Shown here: in pieces, positions 24,232 to 35,800 of the stretch
Position numbering within the stretch: position 1 is the stretch's first letter
How the letters are laid out: every line of letters begins with the position of its first letter
Assembly (NCBI GenBank): GCA_030704615.1
Contig: CM060732.1
Location: 186,001 to 250,000 of the forward strand
DNA length: 64,000 bases
DNA from: Takakia lepidozioides
Taxonomy: Eukaryota; Streptophyta; Takakiopsida; Takakiales; Takakiaceae
Direction of reading: 5' to 3'
Position numbers and translations under genes: made by a program
Notes under the pieces: generated by a model
The model's database searches: none
Told to the model about the DNA's origin: nothing
What the model saw: the letters and a program-made list of their open reading frames with translations, nothing else

Positions 24232-25569
24232 TCACACTGAATGGTTTTTGGTAACACAAGATAAAAAGATACGACCCGTGGAACAAATCAATAACTTTCC
24301 ACTGACTGCATTGCATGGGCCTCTGAAGACTGCGGGTTGAGGACAGATTGTACCCTTGGGTTTCGCGGAGGGAGCCTTCGTAGGAGGAGAGGGCGCAGGA
24401 ATGGCCGTTCCGTTCAAAAGCGCTGCGACAACAAACAAATGGCAGATCATCAGTTGGAGAAAAGCTGTGTACAGTCTCCCACAGCTTCACCTTACTAGGT
24501 AGTCGTAATTCCAAAAATTACAATGGGATAATATCCAGTACTTAATGAACCAGACAGTCGGATTCAGAGAGCAGACATTCAGACGAAAAGAGAAGAATCT
24601 TGACAGGTGCAAGTACGTATAAAGAAATTCAGGGAATAAAAGGCCTGCACGATGCGCGACTATGGTGAGTGCTCAGCTTGCAAGAAAGAGATTCCAAATA
24701 CCAAGAACAGCGCACGTTGTGCAATTCCGAATAGAGGCCCTACAGTCCAAGATTTGAATAGACTTAACTTCAAGTGCAAAACTACCGACCATGATAGATT
24801 TAATCGTTGTACACTCCGAATTGTTACTTAAGACAGCCCAGAGAAAAATGGCAGCTTGTCGCTGACGATGCAGTTCACATGCATTAAGTTACTAAGATCT
24901 TTTATGCAGCTATCTGTATATCAGTTCTAGAATGTTACAGATCTTCACTTTCAAGAACCGTTGAAATGAAGGTGCATCTTGTGATGAACCTGTAGCGATC
25001 AACTGATAAGCAACAACAGTCAACGTGTCCACAATGAAAGAATAAAAATAAATATATATAGTAGCAATTCTTGGTAACAACTGCATTCACATGTATGCAC
25101 ATGATACAACAGGTGTAGCGAGGAAAAGAAAACAAGAACGCAGCCTGAACGCAGGCCTCCATGCAAAGAAAAGGGCGAAAACACAATGAGTACAGTCCGC
25201 GTGAGTGCATTGGAGAATAGGGCCTGAAGACTTACCAGTGCACTGGCTGGGATCAGCCTGGACCTTGCAGAGCCCAGGGAGCATCAAAGCCAACGTAGAA
25301 TTGATCCCAGAGCCTCCGGTACCTGCGCCACCGGGAGCGATCAGTTCACACAAGCAAATGGGGCTGGTCGTTCTAACGTCCTTGATGGCGGCACAACACG
25401 CTTCAGATGGGGACGTTCCCTCCCCACCCTCCACAAACGAGAGACAAGGTACCATCTCTGTAAACTGGTTACTACAGTCGGTCGGGGTACCGGTCGCCCC
25501 AGCAAAGCTCTTTACACTCCACATCATCATCGCCAGTACTGCAAACGTCCACGCAGCGGTTGCACCCAT
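24232..25569 (-). CDS. Non-specific lipid transfer protein, GPI-anchored (LTPG) type
   Basis: Two exons: 25569-25236 and 24422-24232, joined across an 809-base intron (GTAAG...CGCAG) with matching phase, giving 174 residues. Start chosen at MGATAAW because a clean signal peptide follows (about 24 residues, ending near FAGA). The mature part has the eight-cysteine pattern C-x9-C-x15-CC-x12-C-x-C-x26-C-x8-C that holds a lipid in a four-helix fold. Exon 2 adds a Pro/Ser/Lys-rich linker (PAPSPPTKAPSAKPKG). Such proteins are secreted and act in cuticle or wall lipid delivery. The C-terminus lacks a strong hydrophobic GPI signal, so a third exon may be missed. It is the cleanest intact gene in the window. 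Confidence 0.88.
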
Positions 25570-26104
25570 TCCTCTGCTCTCAATTGATGTGTGGTCCGAG
25601 ACAAAGATGAGCAACTTGTTGCTCAGATGACTGCTCCAACCACGATCTTGAACTGCACAGCACAGGGAGAAGGACGAGGGTGCCACGACTGAAAGGAGAC
25701 ACCTTCTTGGTTCTTGGGTCTCTGGAGAGAACCCACAAAAGACACACAGAGAAGATGCAGCAGCGCAGATGTGCGTGACTTGAAGAGAGTACTGTGGAGA
25801 AGCGTTCCCCGTCCCTTCCTTCCTCAATAAACGCTGGCAGTTTCGGGAAGTTGGAACACTTCACCGTCAGAATCCCTACCTTCGACCTCCTCAGATGGAG
25901 CATTCCGGATGTAATTGCCCACTCCAGGTGGATTTGTGAAGCAAACAGCTCGATAGAAGTAATACCCGTATCATGTAATATAATACCGTTCCGGATAACT
26001 TGCGCTGTAGATTAATTACTACGTGATTAGTGCATAATTTTGGACCGGAAGATAATAGGAATAATGTAAGAACTTAATGTGTCAGATGGTATGGCGGTTT
26101 CGGC

Positions 26105-26410
26105 ATGTCAAATCTTCCACACCCTCTCTTGAGAGTGACATGGAACTGGAGGAGTGTCAACTCCAGTCTGGGTTACACGACGAGGTGTGTAACTCCACTT
26201 GTGGTTACATTGGGTTACACTACAATGTGTAACTCCACTCGGGGTTACACAGAATGGAATGTAACTCCACTCAGTGTAACTCACACTTGGTCTCGAAATT
26301 TGACTAAGTCCAAATTTGGCTAAGTATAAAATGGATTAGCTAGAGTTACATGAGAAACCGGGGTTACAGAGGGTTACACCAATAGAGGGTTACATCAACC
26401 AGGGTTATAC
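26105..26410. repeat. Short repeats built on GGGTTACA / TGTAACTCCACT
   Basis: TGTAACTCCACT or a close variant occurs four times, alternating with GGGTTACA or GGTTACAC about eight times, some as facing inverted pairs. Period is irregular (about 30-40 bases). No coding content. Possibly a small inverted-repeat element or an expanded regulatory cluster. Confidence 0.5.
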
Positions 26411-26419
26411 ACTACAAGA

Positions 26420-27360
26420 GCCTCCCATCAAGAGCCTCCCATCTCTGGTGGCAGACTAGCTTGTTGTGGTGAAAAATCAATTAGATGGTCTTTCGGGGTG
26501 GCACAAAGGTTTGTCATAGGCTGAGCGCAACACCCACCTGCTCGCTCTGTACCAAAATTTCAATAGTTAAATCCCTGTGATTGAACCTTTTCTTACATCT
26601 GTGATCCTGGATTGCACTGCCGGCAACGTTTGTAGCTAACTCTGATGAGATTTTAATTGCCCGAAAGAACTCCAATTTGTTTTGAGAAAACCTTTTTTTA
26701 GCAGTTGCACATGTGATTTTCAACACCCATCAGACCTAAACCGTAGAGCTTACCTTCAGTTCTTAACCAGGCCCAAATATTAACAAATATATGTCCACAA
26801 ATTCTTTATTTCCCCCACACCGAACGTTTGGGACTGTTGAGAATCGCTTAGGTTTGATTTTGTTGGAAGTATTATGTTGACTTAATCGGTGTAGTGACTC
26901 TATGCTCTGTTGCAACTGGCTAGGTATCTCTGAAGGTTGGAGAGTAGTGATACTACTTGGCTGATGCAGCGAGCAAGTTTATGTAAGGATCAGTTTGCGA
27001 GAGACACTATGAGCAAGATATTTGGGGCAAATCCTGGAAGAACTGTCAGAGGGCTGGTTGAATCCAGTCCTGGTTAATTCCACCACACTTGCTCTAACCA
27101 GTTAAAAGTGTTCGTTTCTGAAGGTCCAGAGGTTAAGTTATAGCCCAGTTCATCAAAATTGATGTCTGCAAGAGTAGTTTGCTGGATTACTAAGGGAGTT
27201 TTCATCTGGAAGGATTTTTGTGAAAATGATATTTGGCAAAGGGCAGCACTACTTGAGGGGGCAGAGAGAATTTTGTGTCGGAAGGAGTAGTAAAGAGGAA
27301 ATATAGAGTTTTTGCATGGTGAAGAATTGAGAACAGATCGACATGGGTCTTAACATGTTC
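26420..27360. other. No recognisable gene; possible 5' region of the RIBA gene
   Basis: No domain is seen. As the first visible RIBA exon (27369) starts with a splice acceptor and lacks a Met, an upstream exon or the promoter may lie here. Confidence 0.3.
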
Positions 27361-29407
27361 ATAAACAGTTCAGCAAGCAAGGTTTATCCTGTTTCAAAGG
27401 ACTGCAGCTCTTGGCTGGATCAGCAGTTCGAGATACTTGCAACCGAAGCGGCATTCCAAGGGCCTCCACTGTATCTGTCAGATGTGGAGCTGGCAATGGT
27501 GCCTATATAGGTGATGTCAATGGTGTGACTAGCAATACTGGGGTGGAATCAAGCTTTGGAGAGTTTCTGAGATGGTAAGAAGCGACAATTTTGAGACACT
27601 GACGGCACACGTCACGCCAACGACAGAGCAGTTCTTTGCTAGTGAGGCGGAGGATTGCCCATCAGAAGGGTTCTCATCAGTTGCGGAGGCTGTGGATGCA
27701 ATTCGGCAAGGCAAGGTGTGATTGTCACTTTGTGTTTCTCACTAATGTAGGGGATATTCCCTAGCTCTGCAATATGACAGAAAGTCGTGAACTATTAAAT
27801 TTTAAATAGAGAAGCTTTGGAAAATAACAGAGTTGACAAGTCTGGCCACAGTTTGTGGTAGTTGTAGATGACGAAGACAGAGAAAATGAAGGCGATCTGA
27901 TAATGGCGGGATCACTGGTGACGCCAAAGTATATATCTTTTCTGGTTAAGCATAGCACAGGTATTGTCTGTGTGGGCATGAAGGGTGAGATTCTGGATCG
28001 TCTGAACATCCCTCTAATGGTTCCGGACAAGGACAACGAGGAGGCGCTTCTCACTGCCTTTACTGTTACTGTGATAAGTATCTGTTCACTTTTTCAGTAT
28101 CCAGTATGCATATTTATAAGAATCTCAGTTGAAAATTCACAAAACCCAACCCAAGCTATTTTTCGGCCTATTGACGGTTCAGGTGATTCTGGCATCCCTC
28201 CCTCTCTTGCATTGGAATGGGTACTATTCTGAAGGAGGGACCCTCTTGGAAAGCATGAATCGTTATGCCCACTTCTTGCTAAGTTTCAGAACTGCAAGAT
28301 TTTTTTGCCCTCCCTGGGTCTGAGCTCTGGGGGATTACTTGCATCAAATTCATTCTATGGTGAGAAAATCTGGTTAAAACCAACTCCATAGTTAGTCTTA
28401 CTACTGGAGCATGTTTTCTTCAATAGCACTGCTGATGTTCTATTCTCCTCCTGCCCTGGCGAATCAGACCTGGGGTGTCTGCCACAAGACTAAAGCAGAC
28501 AAAGGCTTCTTATCAAACTCTTACTCTATCAACTTCCAACAGATACAAACGCCCCCCCCGGCCTCCTTGGTCTTTCTTTCTATTTTGTTCAATGGGCGAC
28601 AACTAACATTTAGTCCAGTGGTAAGGGCACAAGCCGCCTCACTGGTGTGTTGTATGTCATATGGGTGTCCACCTTCCCACCAGAAGGCAATAGTCCTTCG
28701 GGGTCAAGTGACACCATAAGTTACGGTTGCTTCGGCAACACGTTCACATTTACTTTCATTTTTATTTTGTTCAATCGCCCCTTGGGTTGGGGAATGCTAG
28801 AACGTGAGCGTGGCCCCGTGAGCGTGTGAGCGTACGCTCACGCTACGTTGGCTCACAGCCCAGCCCAGCCCAGCCGTGGACGGAATCGTGGAAGATGTTG
28901 GGCCTAATACCGTGGGTGCACACCTATATCCGCGGAGATATGTAACATCCAAAAGGAAAATGCATTATGTAAAGACTTTGTTTCCCTATTTCCGAGGATA
29001 TATATATTTTTTTGTGTGTGTTCATTCCAATAGTACCCTAGCCCTATAACCACGACGTTTCTTCCCTAGGCTGGCCCCGGGACTCGGGAGAGCTACAGGT
29101 CCCTTGCAAAGACATGAGTCTTGCAAATGCCTCCGCGTACATTGGCAGCTCAAAAGATGGGGGTAGGCTTGAAAGGAAGTTGTTGCTTTGATCAGCTGGG
29201 AAAAACGGGCTGGAACCCAGTGGTCTCTTGCACAGGAGCAGCCAAGCAGAAAACTTTACTGACCAGCAAAAATGAATGGAATTGGAGGATGAGTGGAATT
29301 TAACTATCATGGAAATTGTTAACATTAACTTGCTGACTTACTCACAATCAAGCATAATTCCTAGACGTGAAACATGTGCAAAACTCGAAATCTGATTGCA
29401 TGATAGA

Positions 29408-29510
29408 CTATAAACCCTAAAACCTACAACCTAAAACCTAAACCCTAACACTAAGTTAGATCCCCAACCCCAAACCTTGATACCAACCTAAAACCCAAGA
29501 GCCCTGTGAC
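29408..29510 (+). repeat. Degenerate telomere-like repeat
   Basis: AAACCCTAAAACCTACAACC continues with CTAAAACCTAAACCCTAACA and decays rightwards. The plant telomere unit is CCCTAAA. Too short and too diverged to be a telomere end; an interstitial patch. Confidence 0.5.
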
Positions 29511-29864
29511 CCCCAGACTTCCAGCAGGGGGCATGAAAATGACAACACTGCCTAGATGCGTACCGGAAGCATGAACACAAGAATGACCCCTATAAGTGGT
29601 GTGCGTTACCACACACCACTTTCAGTGGCATGTGCATTTGAGAAATGGACACACTGCAGAAATGTCCTTATACAATATACACACAAGGAAATCCTCCAAA
29701 AGTGGTGTGCGGTGTGTTAGAGGGCTGTCTGGGACTTAGACAGTTTTATGGGTTCTGTGGGGTACCCTTAATTTTGTGCAGACTTATGGATGGTAGGCTC
29801 AGACCAACAGAGGCCTTAGGGATGACAGACACAGGCCTTAAGGGTGGTAGGCAGGCTCACACAG

Positions 29865-30162
29865 TCAGTCACATGCTTACATAGCCTGACACAGCTTGTC
29901 ACAGTCTTACACAGTTAGACATAGCTTGACACAGCCTGTCACAGCCTACCACAGTCAGACACAGCCTGACACAGTCTGATACAGCTTGTCACAGTCTGAC
30001 ACAGTCTTATACAGCTTGACACAGCTTTACACAGCCTTACACAGCCTATCACAGCCTATCACAGTCAATTACAGTCTATCACAGTCTATCATAGCTCGAC
30101 ATAGCCCGACACAGCCAGTCACAGTCCGACACAGCTTGGCACAGCCCGTCACAGCGTTCACA
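29865..30162 (+). repeat. 10-bp minisatellite, locus 1
   Basis: About 30 tandem copies of a 10-base unit of the form CACAGYYTGA / CACAGCCTRT. AT-richer variants than the locus at 59-60.4 kb, which has the same period and core (GTCACAGCC). Confidence 0.85.
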
Positions 30163-31049
30163 GGGAACGGTTATCATTGGCAGGGAACAATTGTGTGGGA
30201 ACGACATCTGCAGAGGGAACGTGCATTCTGTCTTGGATGACAGTTAGTTAGTTAGGCGGTTAGAACAGCTTGCAGGTAGAATAGGCAGAGTAGCAACATG
30301 GAGGGGGGCACTTCTGGGGGCATTTTTGGGGTTATCAAGGAAGGAGATCAGGCGGAGAGCACGATCTTGAGCGCAAGGATGGAGAGCACGGTGAAGGAGG
30401 AGAGACAATCTATTGAGAGGAGGAGAGACAATCAGTGGCAAGTGCATGTGCGTCCATTTCCCTTGATGTGTCGTGCCACAAAGACCGAGTCCTCAGCTCC
30501 TTGCAAAGCATTTCAGACTTCAGGGGTGGGATAGATGATAAAGGTGAAGTCTGAAATGACTGTAAAGGGCAATTCATTCCGCGGAAATATGAACATCCCG
30601 CGGAAATACGTCCTCTATGTTCAAAATTAACACGCACACCACTTACAGGGGTCGTTCTTGTATTCAAATACTTCACGCTGACGTGGCGGGGGTACGGGCT
30701 CATGCTGACGTGGCGTGAGCGTACGCTCACACGCTACGCTCACACCGTAGCGTCGCTGCCTTGGGTTCCCTCGTGCGTGCATTATACCAGTCTTTTCTTT
30801 TGTTTCCTATCTCCCTGTAGTAGTTGGAGACTACCTGTCCACATATCTTTAGGAGGTAGTCTAAAAGTGTATTTTTGGGAATTCACTAAATGTGTCTCAC
30901 TATGCCACAAATATAAGCGGAAAAGGGAGAAGCTAGTAGAGCGGACAGTGGTGGCACGTCTGCCTACAAAATGGGGCACCTTCAAGGCCTACAGCTACAC
31001 TTCACACCTTGATGGCATGGAACACATTGCCATGGTTAAGGTATTATCC

Positions 31050-31720
31050 TTCTCTTGCTCACTCTTGTTCTATGCCTTATATTAGTGTGATATCTGATTC
31101 ACGTAGCACCCTACTTCCTTGTGTGGCTATCAGTGGCCTTCCCTTCCCTCGACTTAACTAGCACAGACCTGCCTAGCAAGGCTCCAATCATATCTTGACA
31201 ACAATTTATTTAGCCAAATGTAATCCCACTTATACACTTTGTGAGGTGGTCACAGAGCCGTGGCTGTCCTTGATTATTGTATTGTACGCAGTATAAAGAT
31301 TAGCTCAAGAACCCAAGCCCATTTTCTGAATAAGAATATGAAGCACTCCATCACTAACTCCAACTAATGCACCACCTTAAACTGAAGAGAATACAAGATC
31401 CCTGGCCAAAGTAATAGTTTGCAAACTTGTATTCAAGGAAAACAGTTTCATATTAACCAAAATATGGACTTTTGTACTAACAAATGCATATGTGTCATGT
31501 TTGGAACCACCACATTGCATGTCTGTTTGTAATGCCAAGCAGTTCTATAATTTGAAAACTTGTATGACAGGTACACAAGTTCCATTTTAACCAAAATAGG
31601 AACTTTTGTACTAACAAATGCTATGTGTCATGTTTGGAATAAAGTAGTAACAAGATAATTACATGTCACATGCATGAAAATGAACGGCACAAGTTAGAGG
31701 TTCTTTTTTTGTGCATTTCA
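31050..31720. other. No recognisable gene
   Basis: A direct near-duplicate of about 70 bases (AACCAAAATATGGACTTTTGTACTAACAAATGC-like) occurs at about 31457-31510 and 31590-31640. No coding sequence supported. Confidence 0.4.
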
Positions 31721-31727
31721 TGTGTCA

Positions 31728-32229
31728 CTAAGAAGTTGAACTAGGGTCCTTCTTTAGCATAGCCCTAACCTCTAACTGGCTAAGGGAAGGTTGGTGGATC
31801 TCATAAGCCCCGGCGCATCCTAGATGCACGTTGTACATGAAGTACATGTGCTTACAAGGTAGATATGTTTGTTTTTTCTTCTTGACAAATAGCTCATCAA
31901 AGTCGGGACAATCACAAGATGGAAACTGACCAATGTATACATTGTAAACCAATCCTGCTCTGGTAGATCCCTCTGTTTGTAGCTGGTAAATTTTCCCATA
32001 ACCTGGCTGAGGCACGTTTCTGAATCCACGAACCTCAGCAATAAGAGTCTCCGCTGACTCTTGGCGACTCAAGTGTCGAGGAGTCGGATCCCGACGCCGA
32101 ATGCGCACCCCATAGCGTGTAGTGGGATACTTACCCACAGGAAGGACAACACCTTGATGCATATGTTGTTCCACTGGAAGTGGTCCCACAGGAAAGTTCG
32201 GATCAGGAACGTTGGGAGGATGGACTGCT
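31728..32229 (-). CDS. SWIM zinc-finger protein, terminal exon
   Basis: One open exon, read from an acceptor at about 32230 (TTTTAG) to the stop at 31728, about 166 codons. The motif C-D-C-x17-C-K-H (PSCDCPDFDELF to LPCKHMYF) is a SWIM zinc finger, found near the C-terminus of MULE transposases, FAR1-like factors and some DNA-binding proteins. The N-terminal part is Pro-rich (PPNVPDPNFPVGPLPVE). No DDE transposase core is visible, so the source cannot be decided. It diverges from gene B, with starts about 620 bases apart. Confidence 0.6.
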
Positions 32230-32474
32230 CTAAAACCAATAAATTGATTAAGACACCCATAACAAAATATTTAGTTACTTTATCACTTACTTTATATTGT
32301 ATTATGAAGGCGCCGCCACAAAGTAACATGTCAATCGTACAACCATCTTCTGAGGATCCACGTGTAACCCATGTAGTCCAAAAAACACTAACGCCAGAGT
32401 GTATAAAAAATGTTCACATTTCAAATTTGGCCAATTTGGCCTTTTTAAGGCCTTCGCCTTCGCGAAGGCCCCCC

Positions 32475-32560
32475 TTTCCCCCCGCTCTCCTTGGCGGGGG
32501 CAGGTTTGAACCCGCAACCTAGTAGAAAATACACCACAACCTTACCAACAAGCCATGCTC
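32475..32560 (-). repeat. tRNA-derived SINE head
   Basis: On the minus strand TGGCTTGTTGGTAAGG (A box) is followed at the proper distance by GCGGGTTCAAACCTGC (a full B box). The acceptor stem does not close, so this is the polymerase III promoter head of a SINE and not a tRNA gene. It lies in the divergent promoter space between the SWIM exon and gene B. Confidence 0.6.
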
Positions 32561-32846
32561 TATTCAATAAAACAACCTCTACTTTTTTGTTAATAAACTG
32601 TTTCTTTTCAGTTAAACTTGTTGCCATTACTACATGACTAACCCGGTATCATTACTACACTAACGTAGTCTAGTATACTTGCACATTATCCCTTGCCACT
32701 CCCCCAAACAAACACACACAAACTACACAAGCACTTAACACGTCTCTAGTCTCTACACCCTGGAGACTCCCGTTGCGAAGAGGAGACGGAGGCGCCGCAT
32801 CTCGGCCTTATACTATACCACCCCGAGGCAACGAGCTGTTGCGGCG

Positions 32847-35800
32847 ATGGGGAGGAAGAAGGACACTCGAGGGGGAGGCGTTGCTGGTGGTGGTGGTGGT
32901 AGAGGCAAGCTGCGGACGGAGAAGGTAAGCTGTAGTTTTGTTTTTTTTCATGACCTGCACTTAGGCATATGCGCCATCGCATAAGCCCCACCAAGCTGCT
33001 CCTTATCTAGCACATCCGCCGGCGCAGATGCCTAAGTCACTTCAAGTCTCACAAGTTTGCGAATCTCCACACATACACACAACCGTCTCCGCCGGCGGAG
33101 ACAGCTCATTCCCCTTGGTTTTTTCTGATGCTTGGAAGGGCTGGGCTGCCACCTCCGCCGGCGCATACCGTTGGAGCTGGGATGCTCGCATGTTTCAGGA
33201 AGTGCTCCTCTACTCCCATCCCGTTTATTTTTTTGCATGCTCATACGTTGCTGATGCTCCGAGCGGGTTGGGCTGGCGTATCCGCTGGCGCATACCTGTG
33301 CAGCAGGGCTGCTCAAATGTTTCAGGAAATTCTCCCCTTTTCCATCTTCTTTGTTTTTCCGCATGCTGATGCTCCGAGTGGGCTGCGCTGGCATATCCGC
33401 CGGCGCATACCCATTGAGTACATTTTTTTTTCTGCTCAGATCATAGGTTTCAGGAACCTCCTGCAAGCGTCTCCACCGGCGGAGACACTTGGAGCTTGGT
33501 TATTTTTGCATATTCCCTGTGTTACGGAAGCTCCAAAGCGCCAAGGCTGCCACCTCTGTCAACACAGACCCGTGCAGCAGGGCTGCTCACATATTTCAGG
33601 AAGTTCTCCCCCCCTTCCATCTCTTTTGTTTCTCCGCATTCTCATAAGTTGTTGATGCTCCGAGCGGGCTGGGCTGCCATATCCGCCGGCGCATACCCAT
33701 TGAGCACAATCTTTTTTTGCTTAGCTCCTAGGTTTCAGGAACCTCATGCAAGCATCTCCGCCGGCGGAGATGCTTGGAGCTTGGTTTTTTGTTGTATATT
33801 CCTTGTGTTACGTAAGCTCCAAAGTGTCGAGGCTGCCACCTCCGTCGGCGCAGACGCCTGGGGAACCTTCCCTATTTTGGTTGATCACAGTATTCAAGTA
33901 TTTCAAAGCTTCTACGTTGCCACCTCCACAACTCCACATGCTTCCATAGGCCTAGTTTGATCTTTCAAGGTGCTCCTGTATGTTTGGCTACAACCTCCCT
34001 TCCATGGTATGCGCCGGCGCATATGCTTGGAGCTCCTTGAGCAAAAATTTCTTCAAGGGCCTCAAATTTTGAGTTGGTTGCACATATGTGTCATATGCGC
34101 CGGCGTAGGTGGTCGGAGGTCCTCTGTCAGGATGCTCACGCCTGTATTCTGCTGCAAGTTGTAAGCTTTGAAAGACAAGGATATTCATGGAATTAGTTGA
34201 CTATCCAAATTCATTTGTTTTCTTCATGCAACCATGACACTGAACTGCTCTTTTTACATATTATACATTCACACATGTGCTCTTCTCATACACTGACATC
34301 TTGAACTGTTTTGGTCTATGGAATTAGGAAATTACTACTACAACTAAAGCTGTGGAGGCCGGGACGCTTGCAACCATTATTGACGACATTGATGCAGGGA
34401 ATTGGGGGGCAGATGAGTATGAAGAGGATACAACATCTAGTGATCCTCTTTCTCTAGATGCCAAACAGGCAATTATTCTGGAAAAGAAACAAGATCTGAA
34501 TGTAACTTTCAGGTCCCTCCTCATTGAGGATGGAGTTATGGACATTCCATTGTGTCGCATGATTTCTATGCAGGTTGTTAGGCCCGCCCTTGCCAACGAC
34601 ATCCTAAAGCTTAGAGGAGACTTCTATTCTGGATACCATCCAGGAGCAGCCGTGTTCTATGTTTCTGTTGAGGGGATTGATGGATCTACTGTAGATGTAG
34701 GTCCTGATATCATCTCTACATGGGATAGTCATTGATGAGTTTGAGAAGTATCTTGAGTCCAAGCCAAAGTTGCATCATCTTCGGGGGAAGATGTTTCATG
34801 TCTGGGATGGGAATCATAGGCTTCAAGCATGGTATCCCTATATCAATGAAGTTCATGGGGCCAACTTGTCAAGACATGTCTGTGTGACAAGTTGGGTGCT
34901 CAATGCGGACATTGAAAATCGTGGTTCCCTCAGGTCCATCATGGATGGAGTGAATGTGTGAGTTTCCTTTCTATTCTTCATTTCTTTCATGTTCAATGTT
35001 GTCATGTTCTTGCTCAATGGATGTACATATACACATCTTCTTTCTAATGATCATATTTTATATGTGCAGGGCAACAGAGAGGGCACATGTTACATCCAAA
35101 TTTGTGCACTTGGTTTGCAAGGTCAATATGATTGGCCTTACACCTGTCTCTGAATGGAAGAATGTATTGAGGAAAGAGCAATACGACGAATGTATCAAGA
35201 AAGCAGGAAAGACTTGGTATAACCTGACAGTCCATGCAATGACAGAGATTTTGTACAAGGTAACATCATGTCTTAACCAAGTTTCATTCTTTGCATCCAT
35301 AGACAAGATTCACCTCTGGTTCATGTTATGAACTGTTTTGGTTCTTTTGGCAGCATGATATTGTTGAGGCCCAACGCATGGCGGGGGAAGCTTACAAACT
35401 TGCTGATGGGCCAAAGAGTCAAGAGGGCCTTGAAGATACAATGAGACAGGCTGGATTGAAAGCAAGGGAGCAACACAAGAGTCAGCTTGTGAAGTTGCTT
35501 CCTATTGCTGATCCAACCCTTGGAGAGGGGTTTCTCCAAGAACTTAAACTGCATTGGTCACGTGTAAAGGCAGGATAAGAGGAAATGACCCAAGAGAAAA
35601 TGGTGAACATTGCTACCGCCCGGGTGGATCCTGAAGAAAAGGTGGAATGGCTACATATATGGAATGGAGACCAAACACTTCACGACCGTAATTTTTTTCC
35701 ACCCGGGCCTATCAGTGGGCCAACACTTGATCCTTGGCTGAATAGAAGGACTTTTTGGTGGCAGGTACATATACAATCACTATCTTCTCAATGCAATTAA

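Larger units (their letters stand above)
28818..30744. mobile_element. Nested inverted-repeat element inside the RIBA locus
   Basis: Outer arms: 28818-28857 and 30698-30744 are inverted copies sharing GCGTGTGAGCGTACGCTCACG; each is itself palindromic (GTGAGCGTACGCTCAC). Inner arms: 29574-29610 and 30631-30666 are inverted copies of AAGAATGACCCCTATAAGTG and flanking bases. This suggests one terminal-inverted-repeat element of about 1.1 kb inside another. No transposase is encoded. The inner element carries the 10-bp minisatellite at 29.87-30.16 kb. Confidence 0.55.
27369..31040 (+). pseudogene. RIBA (DHBP synthase / GTP cyclohydrolase II), disrupted
   Basis: Exons with consistent phases: 27369-27574 (transit-peptide-like, Ser/Arg-rich, no Met seen), 27643-27715 (SEGFSSVAEAVDAIRQGK) and 27852-28070 (VVVVDDEDRENEGDL, TGIVCVGMKGE, then KDNEEALLTAFTVT). 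This is the DHBP synthase active-site region, which converts ribulose 5-phosphate to the riboflavin precursor DHBP. A further exon at 30918-31040 reads KLVERTVVARLPTKWGTFKA then HLDGMEHIAMVK, the entry to the GTP cyclohydrolase II domain. The C-terminal half of DHBP synthase (DAKHGTTTG onward) and the rest of cyclohydrolase II are absent. Inverted-repeat-bounded sequence (28.8-30.75 kb) fills the gap. Expected location if intact: plastid. Partial and probably dead. Confidence 0.8.

Noticed and set aside
29408-29470. Telomere end
   Set aside because: Only a few degenerate CCCTAAA-like units, inside unrelated sequence.
5590-31040. One RIBA gene with long introns covering all fragments
   Set aside because: The cyclohydrolase exon at 5.6 kb precedes the DHBP synthase exons, opposite to the domain order, and contains a nonsense codon.
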